Under the pieces are notes generated by a model. The model was not told where the DNA came from and made no database searches. It saw nothing but the letters and a program-made list of their open reading frames with translations. The position numbers were made by a program, and so were the translations under genes. DNA of 64,000 bases from Neoscytalidium dimidiatum (Eukaryota; Ascomycota; Dothideomycetes; Botryosphaeriales; Botryosphaeriaceae): contig CM074695.1 in assembly GCA_037367355.1 (NCBI GenBank), positions 3,038,001 through 3,102,000 on the forward strand. Reading direction: 5' to 3'. The stretch's first letter is position 1. The number at the start of each line of letters is the position of its first letter. Below, piece after piece: positions 1-12,851 of the stretch.

Positions 1-1730
1 TTAAGTGCCTACTCACCCCTTTTGCAGGTAACATCCTTGATGAGTACGGCGACAACGTTGGCCTCTTCATTGACAACCCGCACCCTCCGATCTGCTCGGA
101 GATTGGTTCTACTGCTACCGATGGTAGCTGCATTACCGATGCTGAGCTGGGCTTGTAATGAATCCGCGTAACGGGGAGAGTGAGCCGCTCGTCCTGTAGC
201 CAAATTGGCAATTTCTGCATATGGAAGGACTTGCGGAAGGTAGACGGTGTTCTCTCAAATACAAGTTCTTGTTCGTGTATATAGTTCCAGGACATTGTCT
301 GGTTCTGCCCTCGGTCTCCGTTTGAGGTTGAGGTCGAGGTCGGCAGGTCAGCTTCTGTCTTGCAAAAGAATTGTCTAGCGCGTACATTGAATGACGTGCA
401 TGATGTTACGTACCTTAGTTCTCCAGTATTTGCCGCAGCGTGTCTGTGTTATGCTTAGAGATCTTAAGCTTGCAAGATCCGAGTCAGTCTGTGTCGGCTC
501 AATATCGGTAGGCCGAGTACTACATTGTTCCCTGACTTGCTCAATCAACAACTGGTGCACCTAATGTAAACCCGTTACCTTGATTTTTAGGCTGCATCGT
601 GAGTGTGGGACACATGATAAGAGATAACCGTTCGAGTTGGAGGTATGTCGAATGCTGCTCACGACGTAGTATCGGAATTGATATACTTTATAAAGGTATT
701 AGTCTTGAAGGGCTCGAGCCACTTTGCGCTGCATACCAAACTTTGAGAAGATCAACAGTCGCTGAGAAGAGGGGATATCGAGGAAAAGGGGAACTTTTGG
801 TCATTCGAAGACGTTTATTAGGAGTACGGTGTACCATGTCAGGCAACTGGACGGGAAACGAAAAGGAAACTGAGATGTGCTCTCAATGCTATACGCAACT
901 GGAGCAAATTTAAGAGGGGCCGGAGTGCATGTGACCGAAGGGACAGGCCTGAACAGGCAAATAGAGCGCTCGATGGGGTTGACGTGAGAGTACTGGAGCC
1001 CCTTGCAGCGCATGGAAAGTCCGCCTGCAAATAATATTACATGCCGCTGAGGGGAAATGGTACGATTGCAAAGCAAAAGAAGGGGTATCAGCTCACAAAC
1101 CACCGGGAAGTTAGGGAAACCTGCGGTCTTCAAGCAACAGTCCGCTGCTGGCGTGCGGCGCGGTTGCGGCGTAGACATTGCTTTGAGATTAGAAGCACCT
1201 TGGAATGGGATGTCCAAGATTGCTTAAGCGCCCATTTGCCATTTGGGGGCGGAGTCACATCGTTCCGATTGGCTCTATTATGCGGCGCAGCAGAGAAACT
1301 TCGCAGCGCTCACCCCACACGCGCGCTTCTCTCGTCGCGCTTGTCCTATTTTATGCATCTCGCTCGCTCGGCAACGAGGTTCCGAAGGTGCCTATTGGCT
1401 TGGTGTTCTACGCCGCCAGATCGCTTTCCTGTACAGTACAAGTCACAATGCAGGTCGAACTATTCTTGAGATCCACAACGGCTACGGGCCGCCCGAGGTC
1501 AGCACCTTACCTGGGTATTCATGGACTTCTGAATGCCAGCAGCCTGGAGTCGCACATACAAGTACCTGTAGCCGCCCAAGATGCATGGAGTCGCTAGGCA
1601 GTCACTGCAACCCACGTTCTTCTCGTCTTCTCCGCCATCGCTGGTGGGACAATTTGGCTTGCACCCTGCACGTTCCTTGTTTCTCGTTTTCCTTGTTTCT
1701 ATCGCCCGAAGATCTGTTACATAATTAGAA
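1..1730. other. Intergenic / promoter region of the GPI-protein gene
   Basis: No reading frame here has codon use, domain content or splice structure that I can support; the short open frames lie on both strands and overlap each other. The right part presumably holds the promoter of the wall-protein gene that starts at 1731. The left edge may include the tail of a gene outside the window, but nothing recognisable is seen. Confidence 0.5.
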
Positions 1731-4700
1731 ATGATGCAATTTGCATCCTTCCTCCTGGCGGTAGCAACGTGCGCACAAGCCATAGTCGTCCCTCGTAGTA
1801 CGTCCTTAAGATTTTGTCTCGAAAAAAATACCCTTCCTAACTTCACCCAGCGATTGTTACGCCATACCAAAATGTTACCTACGCCAACCCGCCGGCTCCA
1901 ACAACGATTGCCGCTGCATCATGTCCGATCAACTGCTCATACACCATCCAGTCGGCTACCGTGTATACCTGGCTGAAGCTTCCGATCTCGTCAACAATCA
2001 CACATGCCGTTCAGTATGTGATCGTCAACAATCGGACCAACACAACTAGGACAAGCATCTCCTACATGGAACTTCCGGCTGGTGTCACATTACCCCCTAC
2101 GAACTCAGCCGGCACCCATATCACGCAGAGGACCGTATCTTCTCCTGTGCCTGGAGGGTCCTGGAGTACCTTTGTCACCAATATTACATACCCTCATGTT
2201 TTCACACAAGTATGTCACTACAACTAATGCTCTCAAAGAGAAGAAATGCTCACGTTAAGTCTCCAGTACCCTTCAGGATACACATGGTGGGGAGCAGCCG
2301 CGACGACAACCACTGGCGGCGCTTCCGTCTGCGCGTGGGAGCCTTTCTATTGGTCCGGCTCGGAATTCTCCTACAAGACTGAGGTCGACACTCTAACGAG
2401 GACGTTTACACGCTGCGTAGGCCCGTCCCCAGACGTGTGCACAACCGTACCGCCCTACACGTCGTCGTCTACGCTCACGTTAGCCAAGTGGTCGGCGTTG
2501 GCCACCGGCAGAGAAATCCTGTTCACCTCAGTCCAAGAGTTTGGTACCGCTACACCCACAGCAGACCCAGAAGATCCGAACGGCTACCTGTACATCATCG
2601 CCGATTTCAACGGGCCGCAGTACGGAAAAGGTGTGGCGGCGACTCCTTCACCGCCCGGCAACCAAGATGCCATCTGGGACCAGTGTACATTTGGTGAAAC
2701 CCCGCTGCCATCGATGTGGACTTCTTCAGGCGTTGAGCCTGTGGGGGACCTAAGTTCAGCCTACTTCGTCACAGTCACATCTACCCTACATGAGGACTCT
2801 GGCCCCACGACCACAAGTTCCCTTGGTGAAGGCCTGGGGTCGTTCCTGGCCCCAACTGCATCTTCAGGCGCGAGTGCAACTGCCGATCTACCAACACAGA
2901 CCTCAGATCCAGCGTCACCAACAGATCAAACAAGCAAAAAAGATAACGATGCTACCAGCAGCCTGAGCATTTTCAGTACCGCCACTGTCGATGGAGTTGG
3001 CCTCTCCCCACCCAGCAACACGCCCGCTGAGACTACTGCGGATGTTTCTTTCTCTTTCCCCGGCGAATCAGCAAGCTCCAGCTTTATCGACGGCTCAGAT
3101 ACCATTGGAATCGATATGGGTTTCACCAAGTCGACGGACTCCCAGCCAGAGACCATAGGCATCGACCTTAACCCTTCTACACCAGAGAGTGCTGTATCCG
3201 GCACTCCAGCCGCTGGTACAGCATCCGTCACTGGAGAGGGGTTCAACATCGGCTTCGGCCCGCACACAGGCGGCCCAACTCTTGTTCTCACTGAGATTGG
3301 CGGTTCTTTCGTGCTCTCGACTGTCGGTGTCACGAGCGCACCCGCAGGTACTGCTTCAGCGGAATCAGATTCTCCTACCAGCACCACCGCGCCATCCGAA
3401 CCAGACTCCCCTGAGCATACCTCAGCCGCCTCCGAGCCTGACTCTCCTGCTCAAACATCGGCCGCTTCCGAACCGGACTCCCCTGAGCAGATCTCCAACC
3501 CCGGACTTCCCGCGCTGACCACAGCATCATCTCAAGAATCTGGTTCCACCACACCTGCGGCATCGCCTACACCAATCGAGGTAGGAGGCATCACCGTCTC
3601 CCGGAACTCTGATACGCAGCTTGTTGTTGGTAGCCAGACACTGGCAGCTGGCTCATCCATTGTTCTCGGCACCGGCTCTTCAACCACGGCCGTTTTTCTC
3701 CAAACCGAAGGCAGCTCAACGAACATCGTCGTCGGCACAGCCACGGCCGCGGTCCCCAGTCCGGCACCCGTAGAGCCTGCGGCCAGTAGCAACAATGCCC
3801 CAGCCCCCTTCGAGGTCGGCGGCATCACCGCGTCTCAGAACTCGGCATCCGAGATTGTCATCGGCACGCAAACGCTCGCCGTCGGTTCTTCGATCGTCGT
3901 CGGCTCTGGCTCGTCCACAACCGCAGTCGCCCTGCAGACCGAGGGCGGCACGACCCAGATCGTCGTCGGAGGCAGTGCTACAGCCGCCGTACCCACGGCC
4001 GCGGCGGCCGCGCCCGCCTCCCCCTCCCCCTCCCCCTCCCCCTCCCCTTTCGAAGTCGGCGGCGTCACCGCGTCCCAAAACTCCGCCTCAGAGATCGTCA
4101 TCGGCACGCGGACGCTCGCGCCAGGCTCTTCCATCGTCCTGGGCTCGGGCAGCTCCACGACCGCCGTCGTCCTGCAGACATCCGACGGAAGCACTCGACT
4201 CGTCGTCGGCAGCTCCACCGCCGCGATCCCCGCCGCCGCCGCCGCCGCCGCGCCCGCCACCAGCGCCGACGGCGCCGCGGCGCCCGTCGTCTTCGGCAAC
4301 GAAACCCTCACGCCCGGCTCGACCCTCACGCTCGGCAGCGGCACGCGAACGACCGCGCTCGTCCTGTCCACCAACGCCGCCGGCGACGCCGCAGCCATCG
4401 TCGTCGCCGACGCGAGCACGACGTACACCATCGCCGCGCCCACCGCGTCCGCATTCCCGCCCACCACCACCACCGTCCCGACCACCGGCGCGCACCTCCT
4501 CACCGCCGGCGCCACGACGGAGCTCGTCGTCGGCACGCAGACGTACACGTTCAAGACGGGCGGGCCGAGCATCGGGCTGGTGACCGTGTCGGGCACGACC
4601 ATCGTGGTGGCCGGGTCCGGGTCCGCGGCGACGAGCATCCCCATTCCGACGAGTGGGACGGAGAGCTCGGGGGCGAGCTCGACGACGACGACGACGACGA

Positions 4701-4909
4701 CGAGGAGGGCCTCGGCGAGTGGGGATGGGTTGGCGTCTGGCAGCGGCGGTGGGAATGGGGTTGGATGGGCGAGTGGGACGGGGACGGGGACGGGGACGGG
4801 GGCGGGTGCGAGCGCGAGTAGTACGGGTGCGGCGGCGGCGGCGGTTGGAGGGAGTGGCGGTGGGATTCTGGGGATGGTGTGCGCGGTGTTGGGGTGGCTG
4901 GTTCTGTGA
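1731..4909 (+). CDS. Secreted Ser/Thr-rich GPI-anchored cell-wall-type protein with tandem repeats
   Basis: Three exons are proposed: 1731-1797, 1851-2209 and 2267-4909 (about 1022 aa). Intron 1 (1798-1850) has GTACGT and a CCTAAC branch; intron 2 (2210-2266) has GTATGT. Both joins keep frame. The N-terminus is a classic signal peptide (MQFASFLLAVATCAQA). Residues 20-330 form a cysteine-containing region; the rest is Ser/Thr/Ala/Pro-rich. Three repeats of about 78-80 aa begin near residues 579, 657 and 737 (sharing FEVGGIT, VIGTQTLA, GSSIVLGSGSSTT), followed by decayed copies. Three 12-aa SEPDSP units lie just before them. The C-terminus is a small-residue stretch followed by a hydrophobic tail (GGILGMVCAVLGWLVL), as expected for a GPI signal. 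It is probably cell-surface and heavily O-glycosylated. The N-terminal domain is not recognised and no enzyme motif is seen. Confidence 0.85.
3575..4270 (+). repeat. Coding tandem repeat, about 234-240 bp unit, three copies
   Basis: Repeat units begin at about 3575, 3809 and 4049, spaced 234 and 240 bp. Each encodes a beta-rich unit with the pattern VGG(I/V)T, (V/I)VG(S/T)(Q/R)TLA, GSSIV(L/V)G, GSSTTAV and LQT. A fourth, degenerate unit starts near 4290. The linkers between units are Ala/Pro runs, including a Pro-Ser hexanucleotide microsatellite near 4018-4047. Confidence 0.85.
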
Positions 4910-7900
4910 GGGATGGGGCGCGTGGATCATACGTATTTTGTTTCTGTTGATTTCTTTTTACTTCAGATACCCAAAAGTGAAGGAAGGATATGTGGGACAT
5001 ACCGGGGGGTGGGACTTGCGCACGGAGCGGCTTGAAGATAATGTCTTGAATGTTTCAATCATAATGTACAATATGAAAGAAGATACGGTGCACGGAAGAA
5101 CGAATGTACATACGATTCAGCACCACGAATTAGTTGGGGAAGGGGAAGGGGGGCTCATCTCGATTCCGCACCGCTGGAAGTGATGATCATCGCTGCGCCG
5201 CAGAGCATGCAACGAGCATCCCCATTGCGCCACGCGGAACGGCTCGCTGCAAAAGTCCTGCTAATGATCTACGCGGCACGGTAGAAAGGAGTTGGTAAAC
5301 TTTATTCGGACCTCACTGTTGCCGGGGTGTGGGTTGGGCGAGATCGGCAAGGGAGACGACAGGAACGGACTGCGGCGAAGGGCTTGGCGACACTGGTTCA
5401 TTCCAAACCGCTGGTAAAGGGCGTTGCCGCCGGTGCCTGGTGTTGGCGTTTGATCTACGTGGCACAGCAGAAGCTTGTTGCGACGTCGTGCGGTTGGGTC
5501 GAGGAGCTGAGGTTCTAAGGGTGATCTGTGTTCCTGGGAGATTGTTCGGGGAGACGGGAGCCTTCGGTACAAGATTAAAGCACGCTAAAAGAGCTGATGG
5601 ATCTCACTCAGGGGTTTGTCAGGCTATGTCGATATCTCATCTAAAGTATGCTTAAAGGTGGATTGGCATGATTGGTTCGTTTGGCGGTTGTAAGCAGCCC
5701 ACGAGAGTGGCTTGGTTCTGTAGCAATTCGGAGTGATATTTGCTCCTGGAGCAAGGGCTAAGACGTCAGCATCTGAGAGGTTTGCGGGGATGGATAGCCG
5801 TACTAGATTTTGACTTATACTATATTTTCTATGATGAGAATGGTTACGAGGGTCAGGATCGACTTCCAGTTGATGTGCTTGAGGATAGCTGCTACAGGAG
5901 TTATCGGTCAGATGCAATCAGGTATTATGATAATGGTCAAAACCGTGACTTACATTATGATCTACCTTAAGGTGACGACGAGGCAGGAAGAAATGGTGCG
6001 GCATGGTTGAAGGGCAGGGAAATTTGTAACCCATAAATCGTGGCCAACCCGTTTAGTCGTGGCCGGCCCCCACCAGTTGTTGCTGTAAGCAAGCGAGCAT
6101 GCAGCCGCGATGCGTGTATTACTCTCCACCCTCTTCGTCTTCTTCTCTCTGACCCCGTCTCTTGCTCTCATTCTGCACAACCGCCGTGTCTGCTTTTGAA
6201 GTTACCCCTCGCCCTCTGACTCAAATGTTTCTCGTTGGCTCTGATTCAAAGCCAGCAGTGGCTGTTGACCACCCCCAGGCCTTTCTTTGTTCGACTGAGC
6301 TGCCCTGTGGCCTCTAAAATTTGCCGATTACTGTGTATAAGAGCGACTGAGACTGCAAGAGCCAAACCTTCATCTTGAAATTCCGATGTAAGACGGACTG
6401 CTTCTAAAGAGGGATTATCACCACTCACCTTAATATTGCTGACAGCCTATGGTTCGCAAGTGCCGCTGCGATCTAACACCAAATAAATCTTCCGTACATC
6501 ATCCATGCGTTTGCGAAGGCAGAGGCCGTCACAGGAACACATCCGTGAATTATATTTCTTCCTGCATTATAAGGTGGGGTGTGCTCGCCATAATCCGCCT
6601 ATTCGTTTGAGACGATGGGGTTTGAGCTCTCTGCAACTTCCGTGAATTTGGTCACTTTGTGTTGGCGCGATGGCTCGCGTGGTTCCAAGAGGGAGACTGT
6701 GGCCGCCTGATTTACAAAAAGCAGAACCAAGGTGCATGTGACGCTGCTGCTCGACTGCGATTGATTGTGGCTCTGAATTTGCGTTGGAAGAAAATCAAGT
6801 CGAAATACTAGGGCAGATCAGCTCGACAATAATCAGCATTTGAACTGGAAACTTTTTTTTTTTTTCTAAATGATGGGTAGTTGAAATGATTTTTCTGTGA
6901 ATTGGGTGTTGAAGTGTTGATCCAGTTTGAAGGGCTCGCTTGCGATATTGGCCTGTCGAGATTGGTTAGAAGGTACCCTCCACATCTAGATAGAATGCAG
7001 AATTGAAAACCTCGACCTATAGATTAAAGGAGGATTCTTATCCTAAGTCTCAATCTGTCACCTTGAAAAAGGAGCGCCAGCGTCTGTGTCTGCATTGACT
7101 ATACCTCTTCTGTCAGCCGCTCAACCCTTAAAAACTCCAAGTCGAACCTTGATATCTGCAGTCTTGTACGCCTCCAGAGTCTCATGACATCGGTTTCTCC
7201 TTCATATTCCTTTCAATACACATAAATTTTGGGTTAAGCTCCGTGCCTTCGACTGACTACCGTTGTTTGCTCGAGAAGTCTGTTTCTTCAACTGCAATAC
7301 GTGCTCATAACTACATCAACTTCTAAGTTTCGCTTTAGCAGTATCGGCTACTTAACATGTACGGTACAGAAGATTCCTGGAAGGTACAAACAAAGGCGTC
7401 TTACCTTTTTTGGACAGCAGCTTCACATCTTCAAACGTCTGTCCAAATCCCCGCAGTGCCATTAAAGTTGCCATTGATGTCAAAAATGCCCCAATACGCC
7501 AAGCTGAGCTTAAGGTGGCGGAAACAGTCCTGATTGGGCACGAGTATTCCAAGCGGGGAGCTGAAGCAGCAGCCAATATTGTCAGCATGACGGCACCCTA
7601 CCAACCGCCAACAGATTAGCGTCTTGAAAACCATGCCGTTGCCAAGCTCATCCCGCAACCTACCTTGCCATGCGTATCATCACACTACTTACCATCCACC
7701 ACCGCCACAAACCACCCTTCCCCTCCGCGTTCTCCCGCTCCCGGCTTACGTCAAACACCCCAAGACTCACATCACCTCACCTCCACAACCCCTTCCTCCA
7801 ACCAAAACCACCAAAACCAAGAGAAAAAAAAAAGCGCCCTAAACCTTGCTACCCGCACCCCCGCATATTCATCATCGTCCCCATACCCCACAGATCTACA

Positions 7901-9143
7901 TCTCCTCCGTTACCCGGTCCATCCCGCAACGTCCCACCAGTATTACCCTCATACAGGAACCTCTCCCATCCTTCATGATAATAAAAGGCGGGAACAAACC
8001 CTTCAACTACCGCATCACCATCCCGGCCCTTTGCCCAGGCGGAATCAGACCGTCCTTCTCCTCCTCACCTCCTCACCTCCTCACTACCTCCCAGCCACAC
8101 ACACCCATGCACGCGACATTCTCCGCACGCACCCGGAACCGCGTCCAGACCGCGCGCCCACGCATAAGCACTCTTCTATTTTTTTTTTTTTATCTTGTGT
8201 CCCGCTCAGAGAGGGAAATCCCAGCGGCGCAGAGCGCGATCCATCTTCGTTGTGAACCCGTCAATCGAGTCTAGCGCGGTGCTCTGTTCTAAAGCCGCAA
8301 CAAGTGGACGTTTGGCGTTTTAGCGGTCGGTCGGGATGTGGGCCACACCGGTAACCGAGGTGCAGAACGGTGGTGATGTGCACGGCAGCAGCGGCGGCGG
8401 CAACCCGAGCCACGGCGATGATGATGAATTCTCATCGATGCAATAAATCAGAGTCTGGTGATTTGTAAAAAAAAAAAAAAAAGGAAGAAGAAAAAAAGTA
8501 AGAAAGGATGCGGTGGCGGTTGGAGGTACAGGGCAGGAAGAGCCCTTGCAGAAGAAGAGCAAAGATGCATGTATGTACCGTTTCGTATCCTGTTTAGTTC
8601 AATCGTGGGGTCGGGCGGTCACGGCATTGTGTAATCGTAAATCTGAGGGGCAAGTCTCCTGTTCTTGACGCCTTTGTCCATATGCTCAAATCAATTGGCC
8701 TGAGAACTTTCCATGCCGCTTTTTTTTTTTTATGCGGAATGTCCAGGCTCATCGGAACCTCTCCGGGGGGTGTTGAAGGTTCACGGTCAGTGAGAAGGCC
8801 GGGGATAGAGCGGAAGCGGAGTCGGGATTTCCGAGGAAGACTGCAATGGAGGGTTCACCCAAGAAGGAGTAGAAGAACGACCGTTTGCAAGGGGCAGATT
8901 CCCTGAATGCATCGCATAGTTCAAGCCATCCACCAGCCCCATGCAATTGCGCGTCATCTGTGCGGACGTGCGAGTACGGGATGGGCATGGAAGATGTTGT
9001 CCCTTGGCGGAAATAGTAGTCAATATGTCTTGGAATGCTAGTCATGATAACCTTCCTAAAATGGCCTCGCAAGGCTCATGTTCCCGAACGCCGTTCCCTG
9101 TCTCTTTCAACACCGGTTCTAGCCAGCTATGCATAGTGGAGCT
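4910..9143. other. 4.2 kb gene-poor spacer
   Basis: No supportable gene. The part from 5.6 to 7.4 kb is AT-richer with only short frames. The part from 7.64 to 8.15 kb is strongly C/T-biased on the plus strand, like fungal promoter DNA, yet no credible gene follows it. Homopolymer tracts lie at 6853-6865 (T13), 8179-8191 (T13), 8467-8482 (A16) and 8720-8731 (T12). The right end holds the 3' flank of the minus-strand regulator ending at 9144. Confidence 0.6.
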
Positions 9144-12100
9144 TCAAAAGCTGACTGCGCTACCTGCTTTGCCCAAGTCTCGCATCAACTGTACCAGGTT
9201 CTCCACCAACGGCGGAAGCAGGCCCGTCGCAACTTCTTGGTCAGCTATCTCTCCTTGGCCTGTTACACCAAAATTGTTTCTGAGCGCTTCCAGCACCACG
9301 TTCATCGTCGCTTCGGGGTCGGAGAGGGGGACGAGTTCTCCTTGTGATGACGACGTGCCGTGCGCGCTGATCACAGGCTTCCCGCGGCCGAGAGTTACGA
9401 ATCGCTGCACATCCGGAGTCTCGGGTCCCTCGAGCCAAACGGCGCCGAGGTTTGAATCCATGCTCGGTGGGCTACTAGTGGAGAACGCGTTATTATCGTT
9501 TTGTTGGGCGGGCAGTTCGCCTGCGAGGCCCCCGGGCATTGATACGCACGTGCAAGTCGCAGACACTGATGCGTTGGCAGTGGCTTGCTTGATGATGCCA
9601 TAAGTCCAGAGAGCCAGAGACGAGTGGTAGATGGCAATAGCCCAGAAATTCCGAAGCTGTTTGCGCGGGAACGACTTCGCTGTTCGGAGCACACGAGCGG
9701 CTTGCCAAACGGCTGTTCGTGCATATGTATCGCACATCCACTGCTGCAGTGCTGGCAGTACCCGCCGTGCTTCTTCCTGATCTTCTTTTCCTGCAAAATA
9801 TTGAACGTCTTCGATGGAGAGGTGGAGGTAGAGTAGTTGAAGCTCTAGCAGGAGTGTGATCTCCGGAGCAGGTGTCACGGGCCAAGAGTAGACGCTGATA
9901 CGGAGATGGTGGACCGTCTGACACAACTCTTGATGCCGGTGCTTCATGACCAGAGAGCTTGAGTACTCTCCAGTATGCGATTTGAGGGTAAGTTGGAGCT
10001 GGTTGAATTCCCAAACCATACCCCAAATTCCATGGAGGACAATCAGCGTAGCGAAGTCGTGATCGATGGTGCCTGGGAAGGACGCGACAAGCTTCGGGTC
10101 TTTCAAACAGTCCAGCAAGCAACATGGACCTGAGGAGTTGCTTGCTTGTCGCGATAAGTATGCGGACTTCCATTGCTCGGCCGTTTCGGCGGTCCAAAGC
10201 TCTCTTGCGGCAGGAAACGGCAGGCAAAGTTCACCGTAGGAGATGATCGGGTTGACTAGGAGGGTCATGGAGGATTGGGCGTCGTAGAGGAAGCCGCGGA
10301 AAACCAGTCGTTTGCTCGATTCTTGCTCAACCCAAGCGAGCCATTTCTGTTGGAGAACCTCGCCTGTATCTTCGGCTAAGGGGGCGATCGGCGGTCCTCG
10401 TGGCTTTTTGAATCTACCAGCGCGACGAAGCATCTTGGGCAGAATGAGCAGTGCTCTTATGAAAGAGGTGGGAAGGCTTACCGTCCACAAGGGTTGCTGT
10501 TGACTCTCTGCAATTTCCATTTTCCGTCTGTTGCCGGACCAGAGAAAAACATCGATAATGAGCATGAAGGACTGAATGGCCCACAGTTCTCGGGTTATGG
10601 CGTTTTTCCTTTCAATGACATCGACAAGAGCAATCCGTACTGCTTCCTGAATCGCGTATCCAAGCTTTTGCAGCGCCTTGATATCCGTGGAAACGGCACC
10701 AGCGGCAACAATGGCGCCAAGGAGCTCTGCTTTGATGTTGTTCGGGTTAAAAGTGGGCACGTGAATGAAAGAATCTAACCGTGGGCCTTCCCGGGCGAAG
10801 AAGCATTGGAGAAAGTCATCGAGAAGATCAGTCGAAGGGAATGAGGAAACAACGCGGCCCATATTTGTTGCGTCGCAAGTGTTTAGTATTATGGCCAGCA
10901 GCTTGTCGCGAGAGCTCTGCTCCAAACGCTCGGCCAGGATCCGTTCAAGTTTGTACCGTGCATCCGGAGAAGCGACTTCGTTGTTCGGGGTTGAGATATT
11001 GCCAACTTCGAGGTGAGAACCTTCGTGCGCGGGTTGCCAGCGCACAAAGGACGACCTGCGGTACGCTTCTGCACCAATACCGGCTCGTTTTCGGTGGCCA
11101 GGAGCTCCAGAATCAGAGGGAGTTGAATCAGGGGGCGCGCTTATGCTAGGAGGGTCTATGGTTGGAGGAAAGATGCCAAAGTCCTCGATGTTGTTGAACG
11201 TTTTCCCGTTGAATGCGTCCAAAAGCCCAAAGTCGTTGGCATCAAACGAGAGATCATCTTCCACGTTGAAGTCCAGGAGATTGCGAGGTTCAAAGTCCCA
11301 CTGGGGAGGGCTGAAAGATCTGGGATTGTTTGGGGTGAGGACGTTTCGCAGAAAGTCGTAAAAGTTGTTTTCATGCACGGCTAAAGAAGTGGGCAACACG
11401 GCAGGATCCGGGGCGATGGAGGGGGTGAATGTGGTCCCGGAGATGGAAGCTTCGTCTCCACTGATCTCGAAGCCATTGAGCACAGTGCTTGGAGTAGGCA
11501 TTTGGTTATTCACCTGATCAGGCTCGCTCATGGTCGGGGCGGCCGTTGTGGGTGCGGCTTGAGCTTGCGGCACCGATCTGTTAGGCGAAGCAGCTACAGG
11601 GGGATGAGCGGCAGTCACGATGCGGTCAGAGATTTTCTCACCTGACGGCTGCGTGGATGTTGACGAGGAGTTGTTCTGTTGGCGGTTGTCGGAGTTGGAC
11701 TCGCAGACGATGCCCTTATTTTGGCAGCGCTTGCATGGCTTCTCGTCTTCACACTTCAGCTTGGCGTACGCGCACGACTTGCAGGCTTGCGAGACCCTGG
11801 AAGATTGCGTCAAGGTGCGTTTCTGCCTCTTTGCGTTGCCATCGGTGTCGTGGCAGGTGGCATGGCGCTTCAGCAAGTCACTTGGCGGACCGGTCAGCTC
11901 GACAGCGGAGGGACGGAGAGAAGGAGGAGATGCCATACGGGCGGCCAAAGCCTTTGTGGCACACGTCGCACTGGAAGGGCTTCTCCTGCAGGTCTGAGAT
12001 GGGTCAATCGGAGCCTACTCGCAGGACGGCGAAGGCAAAAAAGGACGTACGCGAGCGGACATGGCGGGCGAGGTGGTCGACACGGGTATATGAGCGCTTG

Positions 12101-12159
12101 CATTCGGTGCACTGGAACAGCCCGCGTGGTTTGTCAGGCTCGGCCGACGTCGAGTCCAT
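9144..12159 (-). CDS. Transcription factor with two C2H2 fingers plus a Zn2Cys6 domain
   Basis: Proposed exons on the minus strand are 12159-12051, 11993-11939 and 11880-9144 (966 aa). The first two introns (57 and 58 nt, GTACGT and GTATGG donors) split the C2H2 fingers. Joined, finger 1 is C17/C20 with H33/H37, followed by the linker LQEKPFQC; finger 2 starts CDVC and ends with H61/H65. A Zn2Cys6 cluster follows at residues 88-114 (CKSC, CEDEKPC, CKRC), after a basic stretch. The remainder is a fungal-specific regulator middle region. Proteins combining C2H2 and Zn2Cys6 domains are known in fungi; the melanin regulators Cmr1/Pig1 are the example I know. Its place at the edge of the 12.8-23.6 kb enzyme group suggests it is the local regulator, which is inference. 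A model using only the long third frame would miss both fingers. Confidence 0.88.
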
Positions 12160-12851
12160 TCTGGAGAGCGAGAGTCGAGGAAAGAGATGCCGCTGGCAGT
12201 GGGCGAATCGTGTGCATGAAGACGGGACTCACAGAAGCTTAAAGCAGTTGCCCTGTCCGCAGTGGCCCTGCAGCTCCCCCGCAATGAGGCGCCAGTGGCC
12301 GAGGGGCCAAGCGCGTGTCGTACCGTATCCCTAGGCACCGCCGACGGCCGGAACGGCTAGGGTGCGCGGCCCAAGAGCACGCACTGCTGAGAAATCGCGA
12401 GCACCAAGCCCCAGGGCTGTGCGGCCTGGAGCGCGTGCCGGGTGCGACAGCGGCGGCGGCGCGGCGGCACTCTTCCGCTCGGGCCCTGTGCAGCGGGTCT
12501 TTTTCGTGCGGCGCTCCTGCGCGCAGCCTGCAGACACGCCTGTCTGTCGAGCACCTGGAGGGCCCACCGCCGCAGGCCTCCGAACCAGGCAGGAGGGCCT
12601 GCCGCTTAGGCCTCAGAGCCCCTCCGGGCCCCCTGCCTCGCTGCCCGTTCAAACCTCCGCCCCCGAAACGCGCCGCCTTCACGCCCAGCACCACGTTCAG
12701 CCCCTGCTGCATGCATCGCAACAAAGTTGCTAGTGCAGCTTGCACACGCGTCACATTCTGTCTAGAGGCATTATCGCCATTGATCTGCTACCCTACCCAC
12801 AGCCTATCCCCCCGTCCGTCACCTCGCTGAACTCCAGGCCCGCCTCTCTCC
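12160..12851. other. GC-rich spacer upstream of the C2H2/Zn2Cys6 regulator
   Basis: About 690 bp, markedly GC-rich around 12.25-12.65 kb. The open frames are unsplit only because of base composition, run on both strands, and encode Arg/Ala/Pro strings without domain features. It should hold the regulator's promoter and the 3' end of the cupin gene. Confidence 0.5.

Noticed and set aside
4088..4930. Long minus-strand frames of 269-280 codons opposite the GPI-protein gene, and a 262-codon plus-strand frame at 3795-4583.
   Set aside because: They are mirrors of the Ala/Thr/Ser codon repeats; the products are monotonous Arg/Pro/Asp strings with no start context or domain.
12239..12754. 171-codon frames on both strands upstream of the C2H2-Zn2Cys6 regulator.
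   Set aside because: GC-driven absence of stops; low-complexity Arg/Ala/Pro content and no splice structure.
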